59,607 nucleotides of DNA from JADGHQ01 sp045805385. GTDB lineage: Bacteria > Actinomycetota > Thermoleophilia > Solirubrobacterales > Thermoleophilaceae. The DNA is taken from positions 1-59,607 of the forward strand of contig JBJMLG010000231.1 of assembly GCA_045805385.1 (NCBI GenBank), read 5' to 3'. Under the pieces are notes generated by a model. The model was not told where the DNA came from and searched no databases. It worked only from the letters and a program-made list of their open reading frames with translations. Shown here in pieces: positions 16,287-24,818 of this stretch. A program made the position numbers and the translations under genes. Position 1 is the first letter of the stretch; every line of letters starts with the position of its first letter.

Positions 16287-18170
16287 ATGGCCGAACGCAG
16301 GCCCAAGAACCAGGGACTCGAGCGCGTGCTCGGCACGGGGGCGCTCTTCAGCACCGCCTACGGCAACGTGGGCAGCTCGATCTACTACGCCCTCGGGCTG
16401 GTGGCGTCGTTCGCGCTGGGGATGACGCCGGTGGTCTTCATCATCTCCGGGCTCATCTTCGCGGCGACCGCCGCCACCTACGCCGAGGCCACGGCGATGT
16501 ACCCGGAGGCAGGCGGCTCGTCGTCGTTCGCGCGACATGCCTTCAACGAGTTCTGGTCCTTCTTCGCCGCCTGGGGCCAGATGCTCAACTACATCATCAC
16601 GGTCGCCATCTCGGCGTTCTTCGTGCCGCACTACCTCGGCGTGTTCTGGGCGCCGCTGCGGTCGTCCCCCGGTGACATCTTCTTCGGTATCGGCGTGGTC
16701 GTCCTGCTGGGCCTGCTCAACATCGTCGGCCTGAGGGAGGCGGCCGGCCTGAACATCTTCCTCGCGATCGCCGACTTCATCACGCAGCTGCTCCTCGTGG
16801 TCGCGGGCTTCGTGCTGGTGTTCTCACCATCCACGCTTATCAACAACATCGACTTCGGCACCTACCCGACGGTCACGGACTTCCTGATCGCGATCCCGGT
16901 CGGAATGGTGGCCTACACCGGTATCGAGACGATCTCCAACATGGCCGAGGAGGCGACCGACTACGGCCGAACCATCCCGAGATCGATCGGCTTCGTGGTG
17001 GCCGCCGTGGTCGCCATCTACGCGTTCCTCCCGTCGATCGCGCTCTCGGCCATGCCGGTCAAGAACGGCCAGACGCTGCTTGCCCTGTCCGAGGAGAAGG
17101 GCGGCTACGCCGGCGACCCGATCCTGGGCGTCGTGAAGAACATGGATCTGGGCTTCCTCCAGCACCCTGCGGAGATCTACGTGGGCATCCTGGCCGCCAC
17201 GATCCTGTTCATCGCCACGAACGCGGGTCTGATCGGGGTTTCGCGGCTCACGTACTCGATGGGCCAGCACCGCCAGCTCCCCGAGCGCCTGCGCCAGCTG
17301 CATCCGCGCTTCCGCACTCCGTACATCGCGATCCTGATGTTCGGGGCGGTCGCCTGCCTCACGATCATCCCCGGCAAGGCCGAGTTCCTCGGCCAGATCT
17401 ACGCCTTCGGCGCGATGCTGTCGTTCACGATCGCGCACGCCGCCGTGATTGCGCTCCGGCTCAAGGAGCCCGACCGGGAGCGGCCGTGGCGAGGGCCCGG
17501 GCAGATCCGGATCGCCGGCCGCGAGCTGCCGGTGTTCGCACTCGCCGGCGGCGCGGGCACCGGGGCGGCCTGGGTGGTGGTGACCGTGCTGAACAGCTCC
17601 ACGGCCATCGCGGGCGCGGTGTGGCTCGCGATCGGGATCTCGACCTACGTGATCTACCGCCGCCGGCAGGGTCTGGGCCTCACGCAGACGGCGAAGATCG
17701 TCCTGCCGCAGCCGATCGTGGAGCACGAGGTGGAGTACGACTCCGTGCTGGTCGCCTTCGAGGACGACGAGTACGCGCCTGAGGCCGTAGCGACGGCCGT
17801 GAAGCTGGCCGCGCGGCGCCGGCGCGGCATCCACGTGCTCGTGCTGATCACCGTGCCGGCCACCTCGCCGATCGACGCCGAGCTGCCCGAGCAGGAGGCC
17901 GCGGCGCAGGCCACCATCGACTCCGCGCACGTCCTGGGCGGGCGGCGCGTGACCGGTCACTGGGAGAAGGTGCGGCCCGGGGAGGGAGGGCGACGCGTGG
18001 TGGACGAGGCGCGCGACATCCGGGCACGCGCCATCGTGATGTCGGTGCCGCGGCGGCGTTCCGGCGGGACCACCTTCGGTCGAACCCTCGATACCGTGCT
18101 GGCGGAGCGGCCGGCGCGCGTGATCATCGAGTCCGCCAACGGCGCCGCTGAGCGCCGAGTGGCGGCCTGA
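16287..18170 (+). CDS. APC-superfamily permease with C-terminal universal stress protein domain
   Basis: A 627-residue membrane protein. About 12 transmembrane helices (residues ~15-460) have APC features: STAYGNVGSSIYYALGL (broken TM1), the PEAGGSSSFARHAFNEFWSF segment and VAYTGIETISNMAEEATD (TM6). A cytoplasmic universal-stress-protein domain fills about residues 480-620 (VEYDSVLVAF through VIIES) with an RRSGGTTFGRTL nucleotide-loop-like segment. Such fusions are annotated as amino-acid permeases, but related APC proteins with cytosolic domains, such as KimA, take up K+. Adjacent TrkA-type genes make an ion role plausible. The substrate remains open. Confidence 0.85.
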   Translation: MAERRPKNQGLERVLGTGALFSTAYGNVGSSIYYALGLVASFALGMTPVVFIISGLIFAATAATYAEATAMYPEAGGSSSFARHAFNEFWSFFAAWGQMLNYIITVAISAFFVPHYLGVFWAPLRSSPGDIFFGIGVVVLLGLLNIVGLREAAGLNIFLAIADFITQLLLVVAGFVLVFSPSTLINNIDFGTYPTVTDFLIAIPVGMVAYTGIETISNMAEEATDYGRTIPRSIGFVVAAVVAIYAFLPSIALSAMPVKNGQTLLALSEEKGGYAGDPILGVVKNMDLGFLQHPAEIYVGILAATILFIATNAGLIGVSRLTYSMGQHRQLPERLRQLHPRFRTPYIAILMFGAVACLTIIPGKAEFLGQIYAFGAMLSFTIAHAAVIALRLKEPDRERPWRGPGQIRIAGRELPVFALAGGAGTGAAWVVVTVLNSSTAIAGAVWLAIGISTYVIYRRRQGLGLTQTAKIVLPQPIVEHEVEYDSVLVAFEDDEYAPEAVATAVKLAARRRRGIHVLVLITVPATSPIDAELPEQEAAAQATIDSAHVLGGRRVTGHWEKVRPGEGGRRVVDEARDIRARAIVMSVPRRRSGGTTFGRTLDTVLAERPARVIIESANGAAERRVAA

Positions 18171-18177
18171 GCGGGTC

Positions 18178-18183
18178 TAACAT
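18178..18183 (+). promoter_or_regulatory. Candidate -10 box (TAACAT) of the small membrane protein gene
   Basis: TAACAT ends seven bases before GTG 18191, with no Shine-Dalgarno between. It could start a separate transcript for the small gene and second permease. Confidence 0.35.
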
Positions 18184-18190
18184 CCCGCCG

Positions 18191-18394
18191 GTGCAGCGGG
18201 CCTACAGGGAGTCCACGCGCGTCATGGGCGCGCTCATCTTCGTCCTCGGAGTCGTGATGGTCGTGGTCACGCTCGCCCGCGGCGGCGGTCCGTTCGCCCT
18301 TGGGGTGGTGCTGGGCGTGCTGTTCGCGCTCCTCGGCGCGGCGCGCTATTACCTCGCCACCCGCCAGGAGCCGCGCTCGCGGCCACCGGCGTGA
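18191..18394 (+). CDS. Small two-helix membrane protein
   Basis: A 67-residue protein starting at GTG. Two hydrophobic helices (MGALIFVLGVVMVVVTLA and GVVLGVLFALLGAARYYLA) are separated by a Gly-rich turn, with a basic Arg/Pro tail. It lies between the two APC-USP permeases, and its stop overlaps the GTG of the second (GTGA), so it could be an accessory subunit. Not recognised as a known family. Confidence 0.65.
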   Translation: MQRAYRESTRVMGALIFVLGVVMVVVTLARGGGPFALGVVLGVLFALLGAARYYLATRQEPRSRPPA

Positions 18395-20310
18395 GATGGC
18401 GCGGCGTCGGCTCGCCGGCGCTCTTCGCGATAGCTCTCACGAGCGTCGGCTCCGCCGTCTACTTCGTGCTGGGCGTGGTGGCCGGCAACGCGCTCGGCTT
18501 GACGCCGGTCGTGTTCCTCGGCGCCGGCGTCTTCTTCGTGCTCACGATGATGACCTACGTGGAGGGGAACGCCCTCCACCCGGAGCGCGGCGGCGCGTCC
18601 ACGTTCGCGCGCTACGCGTTCAACGAGCTATGGAGCTTCATCGCCGGCTGGGCGATCATCCTCGACTACCTGATCGTGATGGCGATGGCGTCCTTCACGG
18701 TCTCGCACTATCTCGCGGCGTTCTGGGGGCAGCTCGACAGCTCGGGCATGGAGCTGGCCATCGCCGCGGTCGTGATCGCGTGGGTCGCCTGGTGGAACAT
18801 CCGCGGGCTCTCGCCGATGAGCTTGCGCTTCCTGTTGTGGCTCGGGATCGCGAACCTCGCCCTCTTGGCCGCGGTCGTGATCGTCGGGTTCGCCCACTCC
18901 ACCGACTTCGGCGCGATCACCGACAGCATCCACCTCGGTAGCGCTCCGAAATGGCAGGACCTGATCTTCGCCTCCGCGGTCGCCACCGTGGCGCTCACCG
19001 GCATCGAGGCGGCGTCGGGGCTCGCGAGCGAGATACGCGTGGGCCGCAGGGCACTGCGCCGCCTGGTCTTCATCGGCGGCATCTCGGCTCTGATCGTGCT
19101 CGTGATGGTCTCGATCGTCGCCCTCATCAACGTGCCGGTCGTGAACGGGGAGACGGCCCTCGGCACCCGTTACGTGGAGGAGCCGCTCCTGGGCCTGGCA
19201 AACGCCTACAGCCCGCACTGGCTGATGCACGCGCTGCGCTACTCGCTCGGCGCGATCGGCGCGCTCGTGCTCATGACCGCCGTGAACGGCCAGATGCTCG
19301 GATTCGCCCGCCTTGCGTACTCGCTCGCGACGAACAGGCAGATCCCGAGCGACCTCGGCAAGCTCACCGCCCGCTATTCGACGCCGTACGTGGCGATCGC
19401 CGTGGCCTCCGTGATGGCGTTCGCGCTGGTGTTCAGCCACGACCTGAAGTTCATGGCTGGGATCTTCGCGTTCGGCGCGATGCTCGCGTTTCTGATCGCC
19501 CACCTGTCGCTGATCGTGCTGCGCTTCCGCGAGCCCGACCTGCCACGCCCGTACAGAATCCCCTGGTCGGTGAAGGTCCGCGGGGCAGACCTGCCGGTGC
19601 CCGCGGTGCTGGGCGCGACCCTGGCCGGCGCCGGCTGGGTGAGCGTCGTGATTCTCCACTCGGGCGCCCGCTATGTGGGCTTCGGATGGCTGATCGGGGG
19701 CCTGCTCCTGTACGTGATCTACCGCAAGTCGGCGGGCAAGTCGCTCACGCGCCGCTTCACGATCCCCGCGACCGCCCTCCAGGAAGCGCCGGAAGTGGAG
19801 TACGGCAGCATCCTGGTGCCAGTGTTCGGGTCCGACCTCGACGACGACATCGTGGGCACGGCCGGCCGCCTGGCGTCGGAGGAGGGCGATCCCGGGGAGG
19901 GCGGGACGGTGATCGAGGCGCTGTACGTGATCGAGGTGCCGATGTCGCTCCCGCTCGACGCGCGCATGCCGGAGGAACGCGTGAAGGCGGCCCGCAAGGC
20001 GCTCGCGCGCGCCAAGGAGGTGGGGGAGGAGTACGAGGGCGTCGAGGTGGCCACCGCTGTCGTGCGGGCGCGTTCGGTCGGCGCCGGGATCGTGGACGAG
20101 GCGCGGCGGCGCGGCGTCGACGTGATCGTGCTCGCGGCCGAGTCGCCCTCCAAGGTGCGAGGCGGCGCGTTGCTCGGCGGGCGTGGCGGCCCCCGAGACA
20201 AGGTGGTTGGCGACGTTACCCGCTATGTGTTCGAGAAGGCACCCTGCCGGGTGATACTCACCGCCGCCCCGGAGGGCGAGGCGGGCACCAGAATTGGCGT
20301 CGCGCCGTAG
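18391..20310 (+). CDS. APC-superfamily permease with C-terminal universal stress protein domain (second copy)
   Basis: A 639-residue paralogue of the permease at 16287. TM1 (FAIALTSVGSAVYFVLGVV), HPERGGASTFARYAFNELWSF and VALTGIEAASGLASEIRVGRRALR mirror the first copy, and a universal-stress domain (VEYGSILVPVFGSD through ILTAAP) fills the C-terminal ~150 residues. GTG 18391 overlaps the small membrane gene as GTGA. The two copies differ substantially in sequence, so they may form a heteromer or have different substrates. TrkA-type regulatory genes follow 40 bases later. Confidence 0.85.
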   Translation: MRWRGVGSPALFAIALTSVGSAVYFVLGVVAGNALGLTPVVFLGAGVFFVLTMMTYVEGNALHPERGGASTFARYAFNELWSFIAGWAIILDYLIVMAMASFTVSHYLAAFWGQLDSSGMELAIAAVVIAWVAWWNIRGLSPMSLRFLLWLGIANLALLAAVVIVGFAHSTDFGAITDSIHLGSAPKWQDLIFASAVATVALTGIEAASGLASEIRVGRRALRRLVFIGGISALIVLVMVSIVALINVPVVNGETALGTRYVEEPLLGLANAYSPHWLMHALRYSLGAIGALVLMTAVNGQMLGFARLAYSLATNRQIPSDLGKLTARYSTPYVAIAVASVMAFALVFSHDLKFMAGIFAFGAMLAFLIAHLSLIVLRFREPDLPRPYRIPWSVKVRGADLPVPAVLGATLAGAGWVSVVILHSGARYVGFGWLIGGLLLYVIYRKSAGKSLTRRFTIPATALQEAPEVEYGSILVPVFGSDLDDDIVGTAGRLASEEGDPGEGGTVIEALYVIEVPMSLPLDARMPEERVKAARKALARAKEVGEEYEGVEVATAVVRARSVGAGIVDEARRRGVDVIVLAAESPSKVRGGALLGGRGGPRDKVVGDVTRYVFEKAPCRVILTAAPEGEAGTRIGVAP

Positions 20311-20334
20311 TGTCGGCGTGGCCGCCGCTCTCGC

Positions 20335-20340
20335 TAGAGT
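20335..20340 (+). promoter_or_regulatory. Candidate -10 box (TAGAGT) of the first trkA-like gene
   Basis: TAGAGT ends 10 bases before ATG 20351, and no ribosome-binding site intervenes. It is one of several TAGnnT boxes at this distance in the window. Confidence 0.4.
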
Positions 20341-20350
20341 GCGCCCTTAG

Positions 20351-20776
20351 ATGTTCCTTCTGATCGTCGGCTGCGGCCGGGTGGGGTCGGCAATCGCTCG
20401 GCAGATGCTCGCCGAGGGGCACGAGGTGTCCGTCATCGACGAGGACCCGGAAGCGCTAGCGCTGCTCGAGAGCGGCTACAGCGACACTTGGGAGGACCAG
20501 GGCGGGATGTTCACCGTCGGCACCGCCCTCGAGATCGATGCGCTCATCGAGGCGGGCATCGAGCGCGCCGACGCCTTTGTCGCCTCCACCGACGGCGACA
20601 ACACCAATCTGGTGATCGCGCAGATCGCCCAGCGCCGGTTCAACATTCCGCGCGTCGTGGTGCGCGTGCTCGACCCGGCGCGCGCGACGTGGTACGAGGA
20701 GCAGGGGCTTTCCACGGTGTGTCCCACGAAGAAGGCCATCGAGATGCTCGAACTAGCCGTCAGGGAGGACGCTTAG
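20351..20776 (+). CDS. TrkA-N (RCK) domain potassium channel/transporter regulator
   Basis: A 141-residue protein made of one NAD(H)-binding RCK_N domain: LLIVGCGRVGSAIARQM (GxGxxG), VIDEDPEAL, DAFVASTDGDNTNLVIAQIA. There is no RCK_C domain, so it is a single-domain gating subunit. It probably pairs with the next gene's product; similar two-gene TrkA pairs (CeoB/CeoC type) exist in actinobacteria. No TrkH/KtrB channel gene is seen in the window. Confidence 0.85.
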   Translation: MFLLIVGCGRVGSAIARQMLAEGHEVSVIDEDPEALALLESGYSDTWEDQGGMFTVGTALEIDALIEAGIERADAFVASTDGDNTNLVIAQIAQRRFNIPRVVVRVLDPARATWYEEQGLSTVCPTKKAIEMLELAVREDA

Positions 20777-20778
20777 GG

Positions 20779-21450
20779 ATGTACATCGTCGTTGTAGGAG
20801 CCGGCAAGGTCGGCTGGAACCTCGCGCGCGAGCTCATCGGGAAGGGCAACGAGGTCACCCTGATCGAGTCGGATCGCTCCCGCTATCAGGTGGTCGAGGA
20901 AGAGCTGGAGCACGCTGTGCATTACGGCGACGGCTCCGAGTTGTGGGTGCTCGAGCGAGCGGGAATCGCTCGAGCGGACATGGTGATCGCCGTGACGGGC
21001 GACGACGAGGACAACATCCTCATCTGCCAGGTGGCTCGCGAGAAGTACGGCGTGGAGCGCGTGATCTCGCGCTGCAACAACCCGCGCAACCTCCAGCACT
21101 TCGAGCTGCTCGGCGTGAAGCCGGCCGTCTCGGCGACGGACCTGATCCTGCGTCTCATCGAGCACGAGGTACCGAAGTACGGCTTCCTGCATCTGCTCGA
21201 CCTGCCTCAGGAGCGGCTCGAGATCATCGAGATCGAGGTCGCGGAGGGCTCCCCGGCGGCCGGCTCGCAGGTGCAGGGGCTCGGCTTGCCCGACGGCTCG
21301 CTCGTGATCTCCATCCTGCGTGACGGCACCGGCTTCGTGCCGCTGGCCGACTCCGTGATCGAAGCCGGCGACGAGGTGCTGCTGGTGCTCGACACCGGCC
21401 TCGAGCAGAAGATCATGGAGCGGTTTCGGCCGCCGGTAGAGGTCTCCTAG
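20779..21450 (+). CDS. trkA: TrkA-type potassium uptake protein with RCK_N and RCK_C domains
   Basis: A 223-residue regulatory protein. The RCK_N domain starts YIVVVGAGKVGWNLAREL (GxGxxG), with the acidic residue of TLIESDRSR at the end of the second strand for ribose binding, and DMVIAVTGDDEDNILICQ. An RCK_C domain occupies about residues 140-217 (IIEIEVAEGS, then LVISILRDG and EVLLVLDTG). GGGAGG (20763-20768) serves as ribosome-binding site and overlaps the end of the preceding gene. Its expected partner is a K+ transporter; the APC-USP proteins upstream are the only candidates here. Confidence 0.88.
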   Translation: MYIVVVGAGKVGWNLARELIGKGNEVTLIESDRSRYQVVEEELEHAVHYGDGSELWVLERAGIARADMVIAVTGDDEDNILICQVAREKYGVERVISRCNNPRNLQHFELLGVKPAVSATDLILRLIEHEVPKYGFLHLLDLPQERLEIIEIEVAEGSPAAGSQVQGLGLPDGSLVISILRDGTGFVPLADSVIEAGDEVLLVLDTGLEQKIMERFRPPVEVS

Positions 21451-21454
21451 CGAC

Positions 21455-22681
21455 TTGGCGGAGCGGGATGTCGACTACCTGCTGATCGGCGGGGGAATGG
21501 CCGCGGCGAACTGCGCCCGCTGGCTGCGCGAGGAGGGCGCCGACGGCTCGGTGATGCTCGTCGGGCGCGAGCCCGAGCCGCCCTACAACCGCCCTCCGCT
21601 CACGAAGGGGTACCTGCGCGGGAAGGAGAGCCGCGCCGACTCGCTGTTCCGGCCGGACGAGTGGTGGGGTGAGCAACAGATCGAACTCGTGACGCGTACG
21701 AGCGTGATGAAGCTCGACCCGGGCTCGCGCAGCGCGAAGCTTTCGAACGGGGACGAGCTCCGGTTCGGGAAGGCGCTCCTCGCGACCGGTGCCAACGTGC
21801 GCCGCGTGCGCGTGGATGGCTGCGACCTCGAAGGGATCCACTACGTGCGCACGTTCGGCAACAGCGACGCGATCCGGGCGGATGCGCAGAACGCGGAGCG
21901 GATCGTGATGATCGGCGGCAGCTACATCGGCAGCGAGGTGGCCGCGTCGCTCACCGATCTCGGTCACGACTGCGCGATGGTGATGATGGAGGGGGTCGTG
22001 CTCGACCGCTTCTACGGCGAGGAGGTCGGCGGCTACTTCCAGGGGGTGCTCGAGGAGCACGGTGTCGACGTGTACGGCTCCGAGGAGCTCGACCGCTTCG
22101 AGGGCTCCGACGGGCGCGTGCGCAAGGTCATCCTGAAGTCGGGGCGCGAACTCGAGTGCGACATGGTCGTGATCGGCATCGGGGTGGTGCCCGACGTGAT
22201 GCTCGCCAAGCAGGCGGGGCTCGAGCTCGGCGAGAACGGCGGCGTGAAGTGCTCCTCGCGCCTCGAGACCTCGGCGCCTGGGATCTACGCGGCTGGCGAC
22301 ATCTGCGAGTACGACAGCGTGATCCACGGCGCGCCGCTGCGGGTGGAGCACTGGGACGCGGCGTTCAACCAGGGCAAAACCGCAGCCTTCAACATGCTCG
22401 GCCGCGACGTGCCGCACGACGAGGTGCCGTACTTCTTCTCGGATCTGGCCGACTGGACCGGCATGGAGTACGTGGGGCCCGGGTCCGGCGACCTCGCGGT
22501 GCGTGGCTCGCTCGACCAAGGCGACTTCACGGCGTTCTGGCTCGGCGATCGCATCGTGAAGGCCGCGATGACCGTCGGCCGTTCGGACGACCTGGACCAC
22601 GCCCGGCGCTTTATCAAGGAGAAGACGCCGGTGGATACGGGCGCGCTTACGGACGAAAGCACGGATCTGGGGTCGCTCTGA
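21455..22681 (+). CDS. FAD/NAD(P)-dependent oxidoreductase, ferredoxin-reductase/AIF-like
   Basis: A 408-residue two-dinucleotide-binding flavoprotein. The FAD motif is YLLIGGGMAAANCARWLR, with YNRPPLTKGYLRG typical of the group. The NAD(P)H motif is IVMIGGSYIGSEVAASL. The second FAD motif is GIYAAGDI, and a C-terminal reductase domain follows (HWDAAFNQGKTAAFNML). Homologues reduce small ferredoxins or rubredoxins; no partner ferredoxin is adjacent. TTG 21455 lies four bases after the trkA stop, so co-transcription is likely. The upstream ribosome-binding site is weak. Confidence 0.85.
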   Translation: MAERDVDYLLIGGGMAAANCARWLREEGADGSVMLVGREPEPPYNRPPLTKGYLRGKESRADSLFRPDEWWGEQQIELVTRTSVMKLDPGSRSAKLSNGDELRFGKALLATGANVRRVRVDGCDLEGIHYVRTFGNSDAIRADAQNAERIVMIGGSYIGSEVAASLTDLGHDCAMVMMEGVVLDRFYGEEVGGYFQGVLEEHGVDVYGSEELDRFEGSDGRVRKVILKSGRELECDMVVIGIGVVPDVMLAKQAGLELGENGGVKCSSRLETSAPGIYAAGDICEYDSVIHGAPLRVEHWDAAFNQGKTAAFNMLGRDVPHDEVPYFFSDLADWTGMEYVGPGSGDLAVRGSLDQGDFTAFWLGDRIVKAAMTVGRSDDLDHARRFIKEKTPVDTGALTDESTDLGSL

Positions 22682-22763
22682 CGCGAGTGGCCTGAAGGCC
22701 CAGGCGGGTGTAGCCTCGAACGAGCGGAGTACTCGGGCAGGGGTCCGCTCCGACTCGCACCGG

Positions 22764-24344
22764 ATGACGCAGCAGACGATCCAGCCGACTCCGGCCTCAC
22801 GGCTGGGCTTGCGCGCGCCTCCCCGGCGTACCGCGCTGTACCTGGCCGTGCTCGGGGCGCTGGCGTTCATCGGCTACCACCTGCTCACGCACGCGGACAC
22901 GCTCACCGAGCGCGACTCCACGAACCTCGCGCGGGCACTGGTGAACTACGACGTGCGCCTGCACCAGCCGCACCCGCCCGGCTACCCGCTGCTGGTGGGC
23001 TTCGCGCACGCACTCGGCTTTCTCGGCGAGCCGCTGAACGCGTATCTCGGCGTGGCGTTCATCTTGAGTGTCGTGGCGCTCGTGGCCACGTACTTCCTCG
23101 GGCGCGAGATGTTCGGGCCGCGCGCCGGCATCGTGGCGGCGCTGCTGCTGCTCGCCGTGCCGATGTTCTCCTACTACGCCGACATGGCGTCCACGTACCC
23201 GGGCGAGTACGCGATGGCGCCGATCGTCGCCCTGCTCGCCTACCGCGTGGCGAGGCGGCGTGGCGACCGCAGTGCGTTCCTGCTGTTCCCGGTGCTTGCG
23301 ATTGCGGGCGGCTTCCGCCCGACCGTGATGGGGCTGCTGCTGCCGATGTGCCTGCTCGCGCTCGTCATCGGGCGGCCGCGGCTGAAGCCGCTTCTGGCCG
23401 GCGCCGGCGTTGGCGCGCTGGTCGTACTCGCGTGGGCGATTCCGATGCTCGCCGAAAGTGGGGGGCTCTCGGCCTACCGCAAGACGAGCGCCGACCTGTA
23501 CGACGGCGCACGGGCGCGGACCTCGATCTTCTACGGCGCACGCCGCTTCCAGGCGGGCTACAACGCGTGGCACGCGGTGGTCGCGACGTTCTCGGTGATG
23601 CTGCCGGCCCTGCTCGTGGCACCGCTCGCGCTGCCGGGTGTGCGCCGGCTTGTCGCCGGACCCGGCCGCTTCCGCCGCTGGGCGCGGAGTGACGGCGCGG
23701 TCGCGTGGTGGCTGCTGCTGGCGTGGTTTCTGCCGTACTTCCTGCTCTACGTGTTCGTGCACTTCGGCAAGCCCGGGTACGCCATGGCTTACGCTCCCGC
23801 GGCGGCGGTCGCGGGTGCCGGGCTGGTCCGCAAAATCCCGCGCGCGGCCTGGGCCGCGGGCGCAGTTGCGGCCGCAAGCCTGCTGTTCTACGCGTTCGCG
23901 CCCGCGCCCGAGCTACCGAAGCGGGTCGGTGTCTTCTTCCCGACCGCGGACTCGCTGCACGTGTACGACCGCGAGGCGCGCGGTCTCGAGCGGGTCGGGG
24001 CGACGTGCCCGCGCGCCGGTTGCACGCTCGTGAGCTTGAACGCGAGCGACCGGTTCTGGTTCCGCTACCCGTCGGAGCTGCGGGACGCGTACGCGAAGAA
24101 CGACCGCTGGCTGCGCAGCGAGGCGATCGTGTCCAACCACCTTCCGCTGAGCGGCAGCGTGGTCTGGGCGGGCGAGCAGGTGCCGGCGTCGGTGGCAGCG
24201 CACTCGCGACTGGTGGGGCACTCGGGCGAGTGGTGGTTCTGCCGCTCCGATCCGGCGCAGACCCGCGCAATCGTGGCCGAGGGCAAGCTGACGACCGACC
24301 CGGCCGACGGCATCACGTCCGCGGCGGCCGCATGCAAGCCGTGA
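22764..24344 (+). CDS. Polytopic membrane glycosyltransferase-like protein (PMT/ArnT superfamily)
   Basis: A 526-residue protein with about 10-12 transmembrane helices in the first ~380 residues and a soluble C-terminal domain of about 140 residues containing Cys pairs (CPRAGC and WFCRSDP). After TM1 comes LTERDSTNLARALVNYD then LHQPHPPGYPLL, resembling the acidic first extracytoplasmic loop of GT-C transferases such as ArnT and PMT. Such enzymes move a sugar from a lipid-phosphate carrier. The donor and acceptor are unknown. It ends two bases before the convergent S4 gene. Confidence 0.7.
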   Translation: MTQQTIQPTPASRLGLRAPPRRTALYLAVLGALAFIGYHLLTHADTLTERDSTNLARALVNYDVRLHQPHPPGYPLLVGFAHALGFLGEPLNAYLGVAFILSVVALVATYFLGREMFGPRAGIVAALLLLAVPMFSYYADMASTYPGEYAMAPIVALLAYRVARRRGDRSAFLLFPVLAIAGGFRPTVMGLLLPMCLLALVIGRPRLKPLLAGAGVGALVVLAWAIPMLAESGGLSAYRKTSADLYDGARARTSIFYGARRFQAGYNAWHAVVATFSVMLPALLVAPLALPGVRRLVAGPGRFRRWARSDGAVAWWLLLAWFLPYFLLYVFVHFGKPGYAMAYAPAAAVAGAGLVRKIPRAAWAAGAVAAASLLFYAFAPAPELPKRVGVFFPTADSLHVYDREARGLERVGATCPRAGCTLVSLNASDRFWFRYPSELRDAYAKNDRWLRSEAIVSNHLPLSGSVVWAGEQVPASVAAHSRLVGHSGEWWFCRSDPAQTRAIVAEGKLTTDPADGITSAAAACKP

Positions 24345-24346
24345 CA

Positions 24347-24559
24347 TCACCCGCTCGTCACGCGCAGCTCCTCGCCGCCGGCCTGAACGACGTCGCCGGG
24401 ATGGAGCTGGCGACCTCGCCGGCTCTCGGGCTCGCCGTTAACGAGCACAGGCTCCTCAGCGAGGAAGCCCTTCACCTCGCCGCCGCCCTCGACGACGCCC
24501 GCGAGCTTCAGCAGCTGGCCAAGGCGGATCGTGTCCCCGCGTATGGGAATGTCGGCCAT
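24347..24559 (-). CDS. Small S4-domain RNA-binding protein
   Basis: A 70-residue protein that is essentially one S4 fold: IRLGQLLKLAGVVEGGGEVKGFLAEEPVLVNGEPE followed by RRGRQLHPGDVV, as in YbcJ/YaaA-type proteins. It probably binds structured RNA (rRNA or tRNA); the exact target is not known. A TAGGCT box (24566-24571, - strand) ends six bases before the ATG. Confidence 0.85.
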   Translation of the reverse strand: MADIPIRGDTIRLGQLLKLAGVVEGGGEVKGFLAEEPVLVNGEPESRRGRQLHPGDVVQAGGEELRVTSG

Positions 24560-24565
24560 GCGGTC

Positions 24566-24571
24566 AGCCTA
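24566..24571 (-). promoter_or_regulatory. Candidate -10 box (TAGGCT) of the S4 gene
   Basis: It reads TAGGCT on the - strand, six bases before the start codon, with no Shine-Dalgarno. This matches the leaderless pattern. Confidence 0.4.
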
Positions 24572-24684
24572 CGGACGCCTCCCACTCGTCTAGGGCGCGG
24601 CGCTCGCATCGCGCCTCATTGAGCCCCTCCTCGACCAGGCGGACGGCACGGCGCGGGCTCGGTCGGCGCCATCTGCACCACCGC

Positions 24685-24690
24685 TACAAT
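24685..24690 (+). promoter_or_regulatory. -10 box (TACAAT) of the tRNA-Gln gene
   Basis: TACAAT is close to consensus and lies 17 bases before the tRNA 5' end. No other gene on this strand could use it. Confidence 0.55.
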
Positions 24691-24707
24691 CACATGCCGC
24701 TAGGCAT

Positions 24708-24778
24708 TGCGGGATCGTCTAATGGTAGGACGCCGCACTCTGGATGCGGAAGTTGGGGTTCGAGTCCCTGTCCCGCAG
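24708..24778 (+). tRNA. tRNA-Gln (CTG anticodon)
   Basis: Acceptor TGCGGGA (24708-24714) pairs with TCCCGCA (24771-24777); the discriminator is G. Anticodon stem CCGCA/TGCGG encloses loop CTCTGGA, giving anticodon CTG. The T-loop is TTCGAGT. The CCA end is not encoded. U1 at the 5' end is typical of glutamine tRNAs. Confidence 0.93.
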
Positions 24779-24791
24779 TTGCAGGACTTTT

Positions 24792-24815
24792 GAGGCGCCC
24801 ACGGGCGCCTCTTCT
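24792..24815 (+). terminator. Hairpin after tRNA-Gln
   Basis: GAGGCGCCC (24792-24800) pairs with GGGCGCCTC (24803-24811), followed by TTCT. It lies between the tRNA and the convergent ABC transporter gene and could stop transcription from either side. Confidence 0.6.
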
Positions 24816-24818
24816 GGG

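Noticed and set aside
24572..24686. Coding-like - strand frame ending ALDEWEASVG upstream of the S4 gene
   Set aside because: No ATG, GTG or TTG start exists in the frame, and it overlaps the tRNA-Gln promoter; probably codon-composition noise.
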